This document shows, piece after piece, positions 46,256 to 55,626 of a stretch of DNA of 64,000 nt. The DNA is from Bacillus safensis FO-36b (lineage in GTDB: Bacteria; Bacillota; Bacilli; Bacillales; Bacillaceae), in contig NZ_ASJD01000002.1 in NCBI RefSeq assembly GCF_000691165.1, forward strand, positions 186,001-250,000, read 5' to 3'. Under the pieces are notes generated by a model. It ran no database searches. It had not been told where the DNA came from and saw nothing but the letters and a program-made list of their open reading frames with translations. The position numbers were made by a program, and so were the translations under genes. Within the stretch, counting starts at the first letter, position 1. Each line of letters begins with the position of its first letter.

Positions 46256-46996
46256 ATGTATATTATCTTGACGATGCTTTTATTAGGAATTTTATTAGGT
46301 TTTGTAGGAGCAGGCGGGGCAGGATTTGTCATCGCATTGCTTACGTTAATTTTTGATATCCCTATCCATACCGCACTCGGGACGTCATTAGCCGCTATGG
46401 CATTTACGACACTATCAGGTGCATACAGCCACTACCGGGAAGGGAACATTCAGCTGAAATCTGGTTTGATTGTCGGGGCACTTGCTTGTATCGCTTCTTT
46501 TGCCGGGGCTAAGGTTGCTCCTTTTATTCCAGAAGAGAGTCTGCACTATTTAACAGCAGGGATGCTTTTTTTATCCGCTGTTTTTATGATGATCAAACTA
46601 TTTGTTCTTAATGAAGAGGCTGAGCAGCAGCCGCTTTCTTCTCGTCAGCTGATGACAAGAGGCATTATTTTAGGCCTTGTGTCTGGGATGCTGTCAGGCA
46701 TGTTTGGTATCGGGTCTGCACCATTCATTCAAGTAGGACTTTTGATTTTACTGAAGCTGTCGATAAGGCAAGCCGTTGGCACGACCATGCTTGTCATTAT
46801 TCCGATTTCCATCGGCGGTGGAATTGGATATATTTCAGAGGGCTATGTTGATTTTATCTTGCTGATCCAAATATTAATTGGCACCGTATTAGGCGCATTT
46901 ATCGGCGCGAAATTCACACGCCTTGCACCGAAGCTCTTATTGAAATCAGCTGTTCTGTTAACACCTATTATTGCCGGATTACTGCTGTTATTTTAA
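46256..46996 (+). CDS. TauE/SafE-family membrane transporter
   Basis: 246 aa, seven to eight hydrophobic helices with two homologous halves: LLGILLGFVGAGGAGFVIAL (about 8-27) and LGLVSGMLSGMFGIGSAPFI (about 142-161), the paired G-rich motifs of the TauE/SafE sulfite or sulfoacetate exporter family. GAAGGAG lies upstream. Single gene inserted between ctpB and the M23 gene on the opposite strand. The substrate cannot be told. Confidence 0.85.
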   Translation: MYIILTMLLLGILLGFVGAGGAGFVIALLTLIFDIPIHTALGTSLAAMAFTTLSGAYSHYREGNIQLKSGLIVGALACIASFAGAKVAPFIPEESLHYLTAGMLFLSAVFMMIKLFVLNEEAEQQPLSSRQLMTRGIILGLVSGMLSGMFGIGSAPFIQVGLLILLKLSIRQAVGTTMLVIIPISIGGGIGYISEGYVDFILLIQILIGTVLGAFIGAKFTRLAPKLLLKSAVLLTPIIAGLLLLF

Positions 46997-47009
46997 TTCT
47001 AACTAGATC

Positions 47010-47044
47010 AAAAAAGCCGATAACATCATGTTATCGGCTTTTTG
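47010..47044. terminator. Bidirectional terminator between TauE and M23 genes
   Basis: AAAAAGCCGATAACAT / ATGTTATCGGCTTTTT, a 16-bp stem with almost no loop, flanked by A and T runs. Confidence 0.92.
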
Positions 47045-47045
47045 A

Positions 47046-48308
47046 TTAGCGGATATATTGCGCTGGATTGACTGCATTTGATTTTGCGCCATTCCATAAT
47101 CCTTTATGAATTTCAAAGTGAAGATGCTGACCATGCGATTGGCCGGTATTTCCCATATATCCAAGGAATTGTCCTTGTTCGACTCTCTGTCCTGTTGACA
47201 CACTTCTTGTAGACAGGTGGGCGTATACAGTTTGATATGTCTGTCCATTGATATTGTGCGTAATGAACACAACATTTCCGTAGCTCGATGAGTAGCTGGA
47301 GTTCGTGACTGTTCCAGATGCTGCTGCATAGACAGGAACTGTGCCTTTTGCTGCAATATCTAATCCGAAGTGGTTTCCGCCAGAACGTCCGCCAAAGCCA
47401 GATGAGAAACGTCCTGCAGCTGGTTTAATAAAGCCAGAGCTGCTTGCTGGTGTATCAGACACTTGATCTGAGCCGCCGCTGTGAGATGCAGGTGCATTTT
47501 TTTCAGCTGCTTGTTTTGCTTTCTTCGCTTCTTCCTTTTGTCGGTGTGCTTCCTCAGATTTCACAGCCGCTTTTTGATTCGCTAGGATTTCTTGTTCATT
47601 CTCAAGCTTGCCTAGTTCATCATGTGCATGATTTTTTTTATCTGTCACATCACCTAAAATGTGTTCTTTTTCTTTGTGCTTCTTAGATAAATCTTTTTTC
47701 AGTGCTTCTAGCTCTTTCAGAGATGTTTCAAGTCCGCTTAGCTGATTATTTAGCTCTGCTTCTTTTTGCTCCACCAGCTTTAAGTCATTTTCATGTTCTG
47801 TAATCATGTCTTTGTCTGCTTCGACAATCGTTGTGACAGCCCCAACACGACCGACAAAATCACTAAAGCTGCGAGCACCTAGCAGCACATCTAAATAGTT
47901 GATCGTACCGCCGCTTTTTTGCATTGAACGAATTCGGTCTTTGAAAATGGCTTTTCTTTTTTCAATTCGCTCATTGATGACTTGAATGTCTTTTTTTAGC
48001 TTCTTGATCTCTTGCTTCGTTTTTTTAACTTCTTTCTCTTTTTCAGCGACTTTTTCAGTTGCAGTACTTACCTTTTGGTCAATTTGTTCAATTTCTTTCT
48101 TGAGCTTTGATTCTTTCTTTTCAAGCTTTGCCAGCTCTGACTTCTTCTTCTTCAAGCTTGATTCAGTCTTCGATGTTTTCTCTTCGATTTGTTGACGTTT
48201 TTGATCTAGGTCTTCGTATGCGAATGCACGATTCTCGTTCCCTGGAATGTATAGCCACGTTGTTCCAATAAACGCTGCCATTCCAGCCATCATCAGCTTT
48301 CTTTTCAA
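47046..48308 (-). CDS. EnvC-like M23 endopeptidase with CwlO-type coiled coil
   Basis: 420 aa from TTG 48308, chosen because GGGAGGGG lies 9 nt upstream; the frame open to 48332 would contain that site. A signal peptide (residues 1 to about 30, ending NRAFA) is followed by a long coiled coil (about 33-240) including NYLDVLLGARSFSDF, then a Ser-rich linker and an M23 LytM domain. The zinc motifs are HFGLDIAA and HLHFEIH, both complete, so it should be catalytically active. It lies directly downstream of ftsEX in the same direction. Known EnvC-type proteins are switched on by FtsX; the shared coiled-coil motif with CwlO supports FtsEX as partner (inference). Confidence 0.87.
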   Translation of the reverse strand: MKRKLMMAGMAAFIGTTWLYIPGNENRAFAYEDLDQKRQQIEEKTSKTESSLKKKKSELAKLEKKESKLKKEIEQIDQKVSTATEKVAEKEKEVKKTKQEIKKLKKDIQVINERIEKRKAIFKDRIRSMQKSGGTINYLDVLLGARSFSDFVGRVGAVTTIVEADKDMITEHENDLKLVEQKEAELNNQLSGLETSLKELEALKKDLSKKHKEKEHILGDVTDKKNHAHDELGKLENEQEILANQKAAVKSEEAHRQKEEAKKAKQAAEKNAPASHSGGSDQVSDTPASSSGFIKPAAGRFSSGFGGRSGGNHFGLDIAAKGTVPVYAAASGTVTNSSYSSSYGNVVFITHNINGQTYQTVYAHLSTRSVSTGQRVEQGQFLGYMGNTGQSHGQHLHFEIHKGLWNGAKSNAVNPAQYIR

Positions 48309-48418
48309 AACGATATTCCCCTCCCATGACAACTGTCGACATGAAGAGCCGACCGGATGAATCGGGTCAACCGGTCACATCTTCTATAGAATCCTCGAAT
48401 GCTGCCATCAAAATATAT

Positions 48419-49309
48419 TTATACTTTTAAGAATTTACGGATAGACGTTAAGCTTCCCCATACACCAATGATTGCACCGATCACTAGCAGGACCAGTGAT
48501 ACTTGATAGACAAACGGATTGTATGGAAGCATTGAAATAAATGAGCCTTGTACTCTCGGTGCGACCCAGCCAACTGCATATTGATACGTGCCAAGCAATA
48601 GGGCAATTGGTATAATGGAACCAAATACACCAAGCAATAATCCTTCAATGAAGAATGGCCAGCGGATAAACCAGTTCGTTGCACCTACCAGCTTCATAAT
48701 CTCAATTTCTTTACGTCTAGCAAAAATCGTAATTTTGATCGTATTGGAGATTAAGAACATAGCTGTAAATAACAGCCCAATAATGAGCACAATGCCGACA
48801 TTACGCGCTACTCCAACTACATTGAAGAGTCGGCTGACCTCTTCTTTCCCATAGGTTACTTTATATGTACCCTTTAGGTTTTCTAATTTCTTCGCTACTT
48901 TTGGTGTATCGTGAGGATCTGTTGTTTTCACAATAAACGCATCGTTTAATGGATTTTCTTGATCAACAAGTCCCATGGATTGTCCATTTTCTCCAAAGCT
49001 TTTAATCAGTGCTTTCAGTTCGTCATCCTTAGATGAGTACTTCACATTACTGATTTCAGGAATCTTTTCAATTTCTGCTTTTAATTCATCCTGCTGCTTT
49101 TGATTCGCCGTTAATTCGATTAATACTTTTACTTCTACTTCTTTTTCAGCGTTCGATGCCATGTTATTCAAGTTGAGCATAATCACAAGGAAAACCCCAA
49201 CTAAAATCAATGTGACAGTAACCGCACTAATTGATGCAAATGTCATCCACGTGTTTCTTCCAAGTGAACGGAAGCTCTCACGTAAATGCCGCGAGAGAGT
49301 TTTAATCAT
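48419..49309 (-). CDS. ftsX: Cell-division ABC transporter-like permease FtsX
   Basis: 296 aa from ATG 49309 (MIKTLSRHLRESFRSLGRNT), the B. subtilis length; the longer open frame to 49345 lies inside ftsE. Four transmembrane helices with a large extracytoplasmic loop after TM1 (about 45-165) that contacts the hydrolase partner, and the FtsX C-terminal domain (IEIMKLVGATNWFIRWPFFIEG). With FtsE it activates cell-wall hydrolases, CwlO in B. subtilis. It overlaps ftsE by 8 nt. Confidence 0.96.
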   Translation of the reverse strand: MIKTLSRHLRESFRSLGRNTWMTFASISAVTVTLILVGVFLVIMLNLNNMASNAEKEVEVKVLIELTANQKQQDELKAEIEKIPEISNVKYSSKDDELKALIKSFGENGQSMGLVDQENPLNDAFIVKTTDPHDTPKVAKKLENLKGTYKVTYGKEEVSRLFNVVGVARNVGIVLIIGLLFTAMFLISNTIKITIFARRKEIEIMKLVGATNWFIRWPFFIEGLLLGVFGSIIPIALLLGTYQYAVGWVAPRVQGSFISMLPYNPFVYQVSLVLLVIGAIIGVWGSLTSIRKFLKV

Positions 49310-49988
49310 AAATTCCGTACTCCCCTCTTGCTTCGTCACGCACAATCATTCCATCTTCGATTGCGATGACGCGTTTCTTCATGGTGTTTACAATTTCTTT
49401 GTTGTGTGTCGCCATAACCACTGTTGTTCCGCGGTTATTAATCTCTTCGAGCGTCTTCATGATTTCCCAAGAAGTGTCTGGATCAAGGTTTCCTGTCGGC
49501 TCATCTGCAATGACGACCTCAGGGCTATTAACAATCGAGCGGGCGATAGACACACGCTGCTGTTCACCGCCGGACAGCTGGTCAGGAAATTGACGCGCTC
49601 TGTGCTTTAGCTGAACCAGATCGAGAACATCAAGCACTTTTTTCTTAATGATATGAGGCTGTTCACCAATCACTTCAAGAGCAAATGCTACGTTCTCAAA
49701 CACAGTAAGAGTTGGGAGCAGCTTGAAATCTTGGAATACTACGCCAATTTCTCTTCTTACGTAAGGAATTTCTTTTTCCTTCATTGAGCCTAAATCTTTG
49801 TTATTAATTAAGATTTGCCCTTTGGTTGGCTTCTCTTCACGATACATCATTTTGATGAAAGTGGATTTACCAGCACCGCTGGGACCAACAACATACACAA
49901 ACTCTCCTGGATGGATAGAGACATTGATTCCATTGATCGCCTTTACGCCATTAGGATAGATCTTGTAGACTTCCTTCATTTGAATCAT
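49302..49988 (-). CDS. ftsE: Cell-division ATP-binding protein FtsE
   Basis: 228 aa ABC ATPase. Walker A GPSGAGKSTFIKMM (about residues 36-49), Q-loop VVFQDFKLL, signature LSGGEQQRVSIARS (about 139), Walker B VVIADEPTGNLDP, and switch His in MATHNKEIV. Its nucleotide cycle drives FtsX conformational change and hydrolase activation. Start ATG 49988. Confidence 0.97.
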   Translation of the reverse strand: MIQMKEVYKIYPNGVKAINGINVSIHPGEFVYVVGPSGAGKSTFIKMMYREEKPTKGQILINNKDLGSMKEKEIPYVRREIGVVFQDFKLLPTLTVFENVAFALEVIGEQPHIIKKKVLDVLDLVQLKHRARQFPDQLSGGEQQRVSIARSIVNSPEVVIADEPTGNLDPDTSWEIMKTLEEINNRGTTVVMATHNKEIVNTMKKRVIAIEDGMIVRDEARGEYGIYD

Positions 49989-50340
49989 GTAATCACCTAA
50001 TCTTTTCTTATTCGCTGACTAACAGCTTATCATGATGTTTTGACACTTCTCGTCAAAAAACGTTATGTATGGTCACGCACATACCCTTCGATACTTACTA
50101 ACAATTTATGTCCTTTTCATCCAAAAAGATGAAAAAATTGAATCGTCTAAATTTCAACAACTCCAATTATACGTCATGAATCGACGCAATGGTATTACAT
50201 TTATATTTCAAAACTTATAAATAAAAGGTAAATAGAACAATCAAAACCGAAAAACATGCCTTTATACCCTTATTTTTTAAATAAAATTTAATATAATGCG
50301 TTTTCATACTATCCAAAAGTCTTTTTCTACATATAAAAAA
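49989..50340 (-). promoter_or_regulatory. ftsEX upstream region
   Basis: Gene-free, very AT-rich. A TATAAT lies at 50166-50171 (minus strand), about 178 nt before ftsE, with no convincing -35. A hairpin GTTTTGAC / GTCAAAA with a 7-nt loop but no T run at about 50034-50056 would lie in the leader. No RNA gene or known riboswitch recognised. Confidence 0.35.
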
Positions 50341-50376
50341 ACAAAAAAACCTTGTCGATTAGACAAAGGTTTTATT
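50341..50376 (-). terminator. Terminator of cccB
   Basis: Minus strand: AACCTTTGTC / GACAAGGTT stem (one bulge), 5-nt loop, seven Ts. It overlaps the last codons of cccB. Confidence 0.88.
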
Positions 50377-50701
50377 TTTTCTCTGCAAGCCATTTTGCTA
50401 CTTCTTTTGCCTGCTTCTCATCTACCATACCGCTTGGCATAGAGCCTTTACCGTTTTGCGCAATATCTGCGATTTGGCTTTCATTATATTTCTTCCCTAC
50501 TTCCTTCAGGCTTGGACCGCCTCCGCCAGATAGGTCTTTCCCATGACAGCCGATACAGTTTTGCTGATAGATCTCCTCACCACTGCTCACAGATGATGCA
50601 CTTTTGCTGCCTTCTTTGTCGCTGCTGCTTGAATTTCCTCCACAAGCCGCGAGAACAAGAAGCATCGCTGCAAATAGCATCGTTAATCCGCTTTTTTTCA
50701 T
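50372..50701 (-). CDS. cccB: Cytochrome c-551 lipoprotein CccB
   Basis: 109 aa. Lipoprotein signal with lipobox LVLAAC (Cys20), Ser-rich spacer, then a single-haem class I cytochrome c domain with CIGCH (about residues 49-53) and axial Met in GSMPSGM (about 87). Anchored on the outer membrane face and transfers electrons towards terminal oxidases. GGGAGG precedes the ATG. Upstream neighbour yvjA as in B. subtilis. Confidence 0.95.
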   Translation of the reverse strand: MKKSGLTMLFAAMLLVLAACGGNSSSSDKEGSKSASSVSSGEEIYQQNCIGCHGKDLSGGGGPSLKEVGKKYNESQIADIAQNGKGSMPSGMVDEKQAKEVAKWLAEKK

Positions 50702-50749
50702 CTATTTCCCTCCCTTACAATCATTTGGTCAACGCTATTATATCCTTGT

Positions 50750-51598
50750 TTATGCCCTTTTAAAACCCTCACCAAGCACCTCTTTTGCATCCATCACGAT
50801 GACAAATGCTGATGCATCGATTGCTTTCACCACTTGTTTCAACTTTGTGAATTGTGACTGCCCAACGACACACATCAAAATTGGGCGGTCATGATCGGTA
50901 TATCCTCCGACTGCTGAGATCTTCGTCACACCGCGGTCAATTTGATCAAAAACCGCCTGTCTGACCTCATCTTCATGCCCTGTAATGATCATTGCCATTT
51001 TTGAATGACTGAAGCCAGCCTGTACCACATCAATCGTTTTACTAGAAATAAACACACCAATGACCGCGTACAGCCCCTCTTCAATTCCAAAGACCGTCAT
51101 CGCAGCCAGAACAATCAAGCCATCCATCATCGCTAAACAGGTGCCTAGCGTGAGTCCTGTGTACTTATTGATGATTTTGGCAGCGAGTGCTGTTCCACCC
51201 GTTGATCCATTCCCAAGGAACACGAGCCCTATTCCGATCCCAATGACCACACCGCCAAATATAGCCGCCAGCAGTGCTTCATGTGTGACAGGTGCAATAT
51301 GTCTTGTGACAAACACCATGAAAGGTAAAAAAATCGAGCCAACGAGTGTTTTCACTCCAAATGTACCGCCTAATAAATAAAAGCCAGCGATAAACAGGGG
51401 AATATTAAGCCCCCATTGCACATACGCCGCTTCAAAGCCGAATGACTGCATAATGGTACTAATGCCGCTCACACCGCCTGCTGCAATCTGATTCGGTAAT
51501 AATAACGTATTAAAACCAATCGCCACGATGGCAGATCCGATTAAAATGAACAAATAATTTTTCACTTCGATCCAAAATTGTGAATGTCCCTGCTTCAT
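50750..51598 (-). CDS. yvjA: YitT-family membrane protein YvjA
   Basis: 282 aa. About five transmembrane helices in the first 200 residues (NYLFILIGSAIVAIGFNTLL, LGNGSTGGTALAAKIINKYT), then a cytosolic DUF2179 domain (AMIITGHEDEVRQAVFDQ, AVGGYTDHDRPILMCVVGQS). Family function unknown. GGAGG upstream. Next to cccB and prfB as in B. subtilis. Confidence 0.9.
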   Translation of the reverse strand: MKQGHSQFWIEVKNYLFILIGSAIVAIGFNTLLLPNQIAAGGVSGISTIMQSFGFEAAYVQWGLNIPLFIAGFYLLGGTFGVKTLVGSIFLPFMVFVTRHIAPVTHEALLAAIFGGVVIGIGIGLVFLGNGSTGGTALAAKIINKYTGLTLGTCLAMMDGLIVLAAMTVFGIEEGLYAVIGVFISSKTIDVVQAGFSHSKMAMIITGHEDEVRQAVFDQIDRGVTKISAVGGYTDHDRPILMCVVGQSQFTKLKQVVKAIDASAFVIVMDAKEVLGEGFKRA

Positions 51599-51787
51599 GT
51601 CTGTCTTCCTCCGTTACTTCTGAATGCACACCTATTTTAATCCCTCTTAAAACGATTGTAAATAACAGCCAAATGCAGTGCTAATGGATTAACACTTTAT
51701 CACACAGACGGATCAGCGTACTTGCCGGTTGGCATAAGATGAATTGATGGTATATTTAATATGTACATGAGAAAGAAGGGGCATGCG

Positions 51788-52522
51788 ATGAAGAAAATAC
51801 TGAAGATAACAGGTATGACATTACTTGCACTGATCATCTTAGCTTTTGGTGCTTTCTATACATGGAGCCGCTTTACATATGGACCATCAGAAGAATTAAA
51901 AAAACAAGTGAACATGGAGCAAGTGGAACATAAAAACAATGTTTATACATTTGAAACATCAAAAAGTGATACTGGCATCATTCTCTATCCTGGGGCAAAG
52001 GTGGAACCACTTGCATATGCCTATATCGGGGATACGCTGATGAAAAAAGGCTACTCTGTCTTTATCCCTGACATGCCATTTTCCTTTGCGATCTTCAATC
52101 CAAACAAAGCGCAGGACATCATCAAAGATCACCAATCGATCAAACACTGGTATATTGGCGGACATTCACTTGGCGGGGCAGCTGCCGCTATGTTTGCAGA
52201 AAAAAATCAGAGCAAGCTCGATGGACTTTTTTTCCTAGCATCTTATCCAGCATCAGATGACCTGAAACAATCGTCACTAAAAATCCTCTCTATTTCAGGT
52301 GAAAAGGATGGGCTGGCAACACAAGAAAAAATCAAAAAATCGAAAGCAAATCTGCCGTCTCAAACCGTTTTTCATGAAATAAAAGGCGGAAATCATGCGC
52401 AGTTTGGCATGTATGGCAAACAAAAAGGGGATCAGCCAGCGGACATTCCAGCCCTATCGCAGCAAAATGATCTCATCCAGACAATGCTTGACTGGATGAA
52501 TCGATCAAAAAAGCTCCCATAA
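51788..52522 (+). CDS. Membrane-anchored alpha/beta hydrolase
   Basis: 244 aa from ATG 51788 with GAAGGGG upstream. An N-terminal hydrophobic helix (about 6-26) acts as signal anchor. The hydrolase domain carries the nucleophile elbow GGHSLGGAAAAMFA (Ser about residue 124), Asp in ISGEKDGLAT and His in GGNHAQFG, a complete triad, of the alpha/beta hydrolase family 5 type. Substrate unknown. Stand-alone gene between yvjA and the M3 peptidase. Confidence 0.83.
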   Translation: MKKILKITGMTLLALIILAFGAFYTWSRFTYGPSEELKKQVNMEQVEHKNNVYTFETSKSDTGIILYPGAKVEPLAYAYIGDTLMKKGYSVFIPDMPFSFAIFNPNKAQDIIKDHQSIKHWYIGGHSLGGAAAAMFAEKNQSKLDGLFFLASYPASDDLKQSSLKILSISGEKDGLATQEKIKKSKANLPSQTVFHEIKGGNHAQFGMYGKQKGDQPADIPALSQQNDLIQTMLDWMNRSKKLP

Positions 52523-52535
52523 TAGGAGCTTTTCA
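52508..52535. terminator. Bidirectional terminator after the hydrolase gene
   Basis: AAAAGCTCC / GGAGCTTTT stem with a 7-nt loop, T-rich on both strands. It overlaps the hydrolase stop and faces the convergent M3 peptidase gene. Confidence 0.87.
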
Positions 52536-52539
52536 TTTT

Positions 52540-54333
52540 TTATTTTTTTGTCACCTCTAAAAATTCTTCAGCATCTGCTACAGCCAAACGAATGGCTTCT
52601 TCCCAAAATGCTTTTTGGGTAAGGTCAACGCCTAGATGCTTTTTGGCTAAATCTTCTACTGTCATTGAAGCAGTATCCTTTAATAATGCAATGTATTTCT
52701 CTTCAAACGATGTACCAGCCTGCAATGCTTTTGCGTAAATTCCTAACGAGAACATGTATCCAAAGGTGTATGGAAAATTATAAAATGGAACATTCGTGAT
52801 ATGGAAATGCAGCTTAGAAGCCCAGAAATGCGGATGGTATTCATCTAATGAGTCACCGAACGCTTCCTTCTGCGCTTCGACCATCAATTCATTCAATCTG
52901 TCAGCCGGCACTTCTCCTTGTTTACGCTCTTCATAAAAGCGCTGTTCAAATAAGAAACGAGATTGAATGTTCATGAAGAAAGCTACACTGCGCTGCAGCT
53001 TATCCTCTAACAGGCTGAGCCGCCCCTCTTCATTTGCCGCTTCTTTTAATGAGGCATCAGCTACAATCATTTCTGCGAATGTCGACGCTGTTTCAGCTAC
53101 ATTCATTGCGTATTTGCGATTCAGAATGCGAACATCCTGCATCACTTCCTGATGGAACGAATGACCGAGCTCATGCGCTAGTGTCGCCACATTGGATGGA
53201 CTTCCTGAGAAGGTCATAAAAATACGTGATTCTCCGCTGTCAGGGAAATTTGTACAAAAGCCGCCTACCCGTTTGTTTGGACGGTCCTCAGCTTCTACCC
53301 AGCGTTCATTAAAGGCTTTTTCTGTAAAAGCAGCGAGCTCTTCTCCAAATCCTGCGAAATGTTTCACAATAAAAGCAGCTGCTTCTTGATAAGGATAGAT
53401 TTTGGTCTCACTGCCGATAGGAGCCCCAACATCGAACCAGCTCAGCTTATCCACTCCAAGCATGTCAGCTTTTCGGTGTAAATAATCAATGAATGGCTGC
53501 TTATGTTCATCAATCACAGACCACATTGCATCAAGGGTTTCTTGTTTCATCCGGCAAATTTCAAGCGGTTCTTTTAAAATGTGATCCCAGCCCCTTGCTT
53601 CATACACTTGCAAACGAAAACCAGCAAGGTGATTGAGCGTACTAGCAAATAAATGTTCATCCTGCTTCCATGCATGCTCTAGGTTGTGATAAACGGCCTT
53701 TCTGACTTCACGATCTGAATCATCCATAGCATTTTCTGCTTGGCCTACAGAGATCATCTGCGTTTCTCCATGCTGTTCAAACGGAATGGTAATTTTATTG
53801 ACTAAGCTGGAATAAAGCTCATCCCACGCATGGTACCCATCTACAGCCAGCTTTTGAATCAGCGTTTCTTGTTCAACAGGTAATTGATCCTTCACACGGT
53901 CTCTTCGCTCATTTAATATGTAGCGGACATCTGAAAAGGCTGCTGAATTCATCAATTCTTCCCACTTGTTTGCAGGGATAGCAGCTAGCGCTTGATCAAA
54001 CAGTGCAAGGATGGTTCCTAAATCAGCTTCTAGGTTGGCAATCGTACCTCGAAGACTGCCTGCCTTCATATCCTTCGTATTTTGAGCTTGTAGGCAGGAT
54101 ACAAATGAACTTGCTTGAGACAATTTTTTATATGTAGTTTCATACGCGTCAAGGACAGACGTTAATTGGCTTTCAATGTGTGTATCTTCTTTTGAAAAGG
54201 CATCCACCTTTTGTCGTAATTCATCTAGTAGCTGCTGAATGTTTTGCAGGTATGTCTTAAATTCTGGTGAAGAACTGCCTCCTTTAAAAAAGGCATCTAA
54301 ATCCCACGTTTCTTGCAATGGTGTTAATCCCAA
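52540..54333 (-). CDS. M3-family oligoendopeptidase (PepF-related)
   Basis: 597 aa from TTG 54333 (AAAGGGGG upstream); the frame open to 54366 reads through that site. Cytosolic zinc peptidase with HELGHSFHQ (HExxH, about residue 380) and a downstream Glu in NVAETASTFAEMI. The alpha-helical channel fold of the M3 family accounts for the rest. It degrades short peptides. Shorter than PepF/YjbG of B. subtilis (about 670 aa), so a separate M3 clade. Confidence 0.88.
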   Translation of the reverse strand: MGLTPLQETWDLDAFFKGGSSSPEFKTYLQNIQQLLDELRQKVDAFSKEDTHIESQLTSVLDAYETTYKKLSQASSFVSCLQAQNTKDMKAGSLRGTIANLEADLGTILALFDQALAAIPANKWEELMNSAAFSDVRYILNERRDRVKDQLPVEQETLIQKLAVDGYHAWDELYSSLVNKITIPFEQHGETQMISVGQAENAMDDSDREVRKAVYHNLEHAWKQDEHLFASTLNHLAGFRLQVYEARGWDHILKEPLEICRMKQETLDAMWSVIDEHKQPFIDYLHRKADMLGVDKLSWFDVGAPIGSETKIYPYQEAAAFIVKHFAGFGEELAAFTEKAFNERWVEAEDRPNKRVGGFCTNFPDSGESRIFMTFSGSPSNVATLAHELGHSFHQEVMQDVRILNRKYAMNVAETASTFAEMIVADASLKEAANEEGRLSLLEDKLQRSVAFFMNIQSRFLFEQRFYEERKQGEVPADRLNELMVEAQKEAFGDSLDEYHPHFWASKLHFHITNVPFYNFPYTFGYMFSLGIYAKALQAGTSFEEKYIALLKDTASMTVEDLAKKHLGVDLTQKAFWEEAIRLAVADAEEFLEVTKK

Positions 54334-54430
54334 AATATTTCCCCCTTTATTTGCTAATTTCATCATACAAAGGATATAGAATCAGTATGTCGTATGTATA
54401 CCTTTATATTCATTATATTTTCTCACAATT

Positions 54431-54457
54431 AAAAAAACCCGGCAAGAAGCCGAGTTT

Positions 54458-54458
<1 letters not shown>
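54431..54458 (-). terminator. Terminator of secA-prfB
   Basis: Minus strand: AAACTCGGC / GCCGGGTTT stem with one G-U pair, 5-nt loop, T run, at the prfB stop. Confidence 0.88.
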
Positions 54459-55559
<1,101 letters not shown>

Positions 55560-55598
55560 ATCCTTCACCTCATAGATGTATGGGGGCTGACATGAATA

Positions 55599-55620
55599 GA
55601 AAGAGGTTTTCACCTCTTTC
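55599..55620 (-). other. Intercistronic hairpin between secA and prfB
   Basis: Minus strand GAAAGAGGT / ACCTCTTTC perfect 9-bp stem with a tetraloop and no T run. More likely an mRNA processing or stability element, or a weak attenuator, than a full terminator. Confidence 0.6.
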
Positions 55621-55626
55621 CATTAC

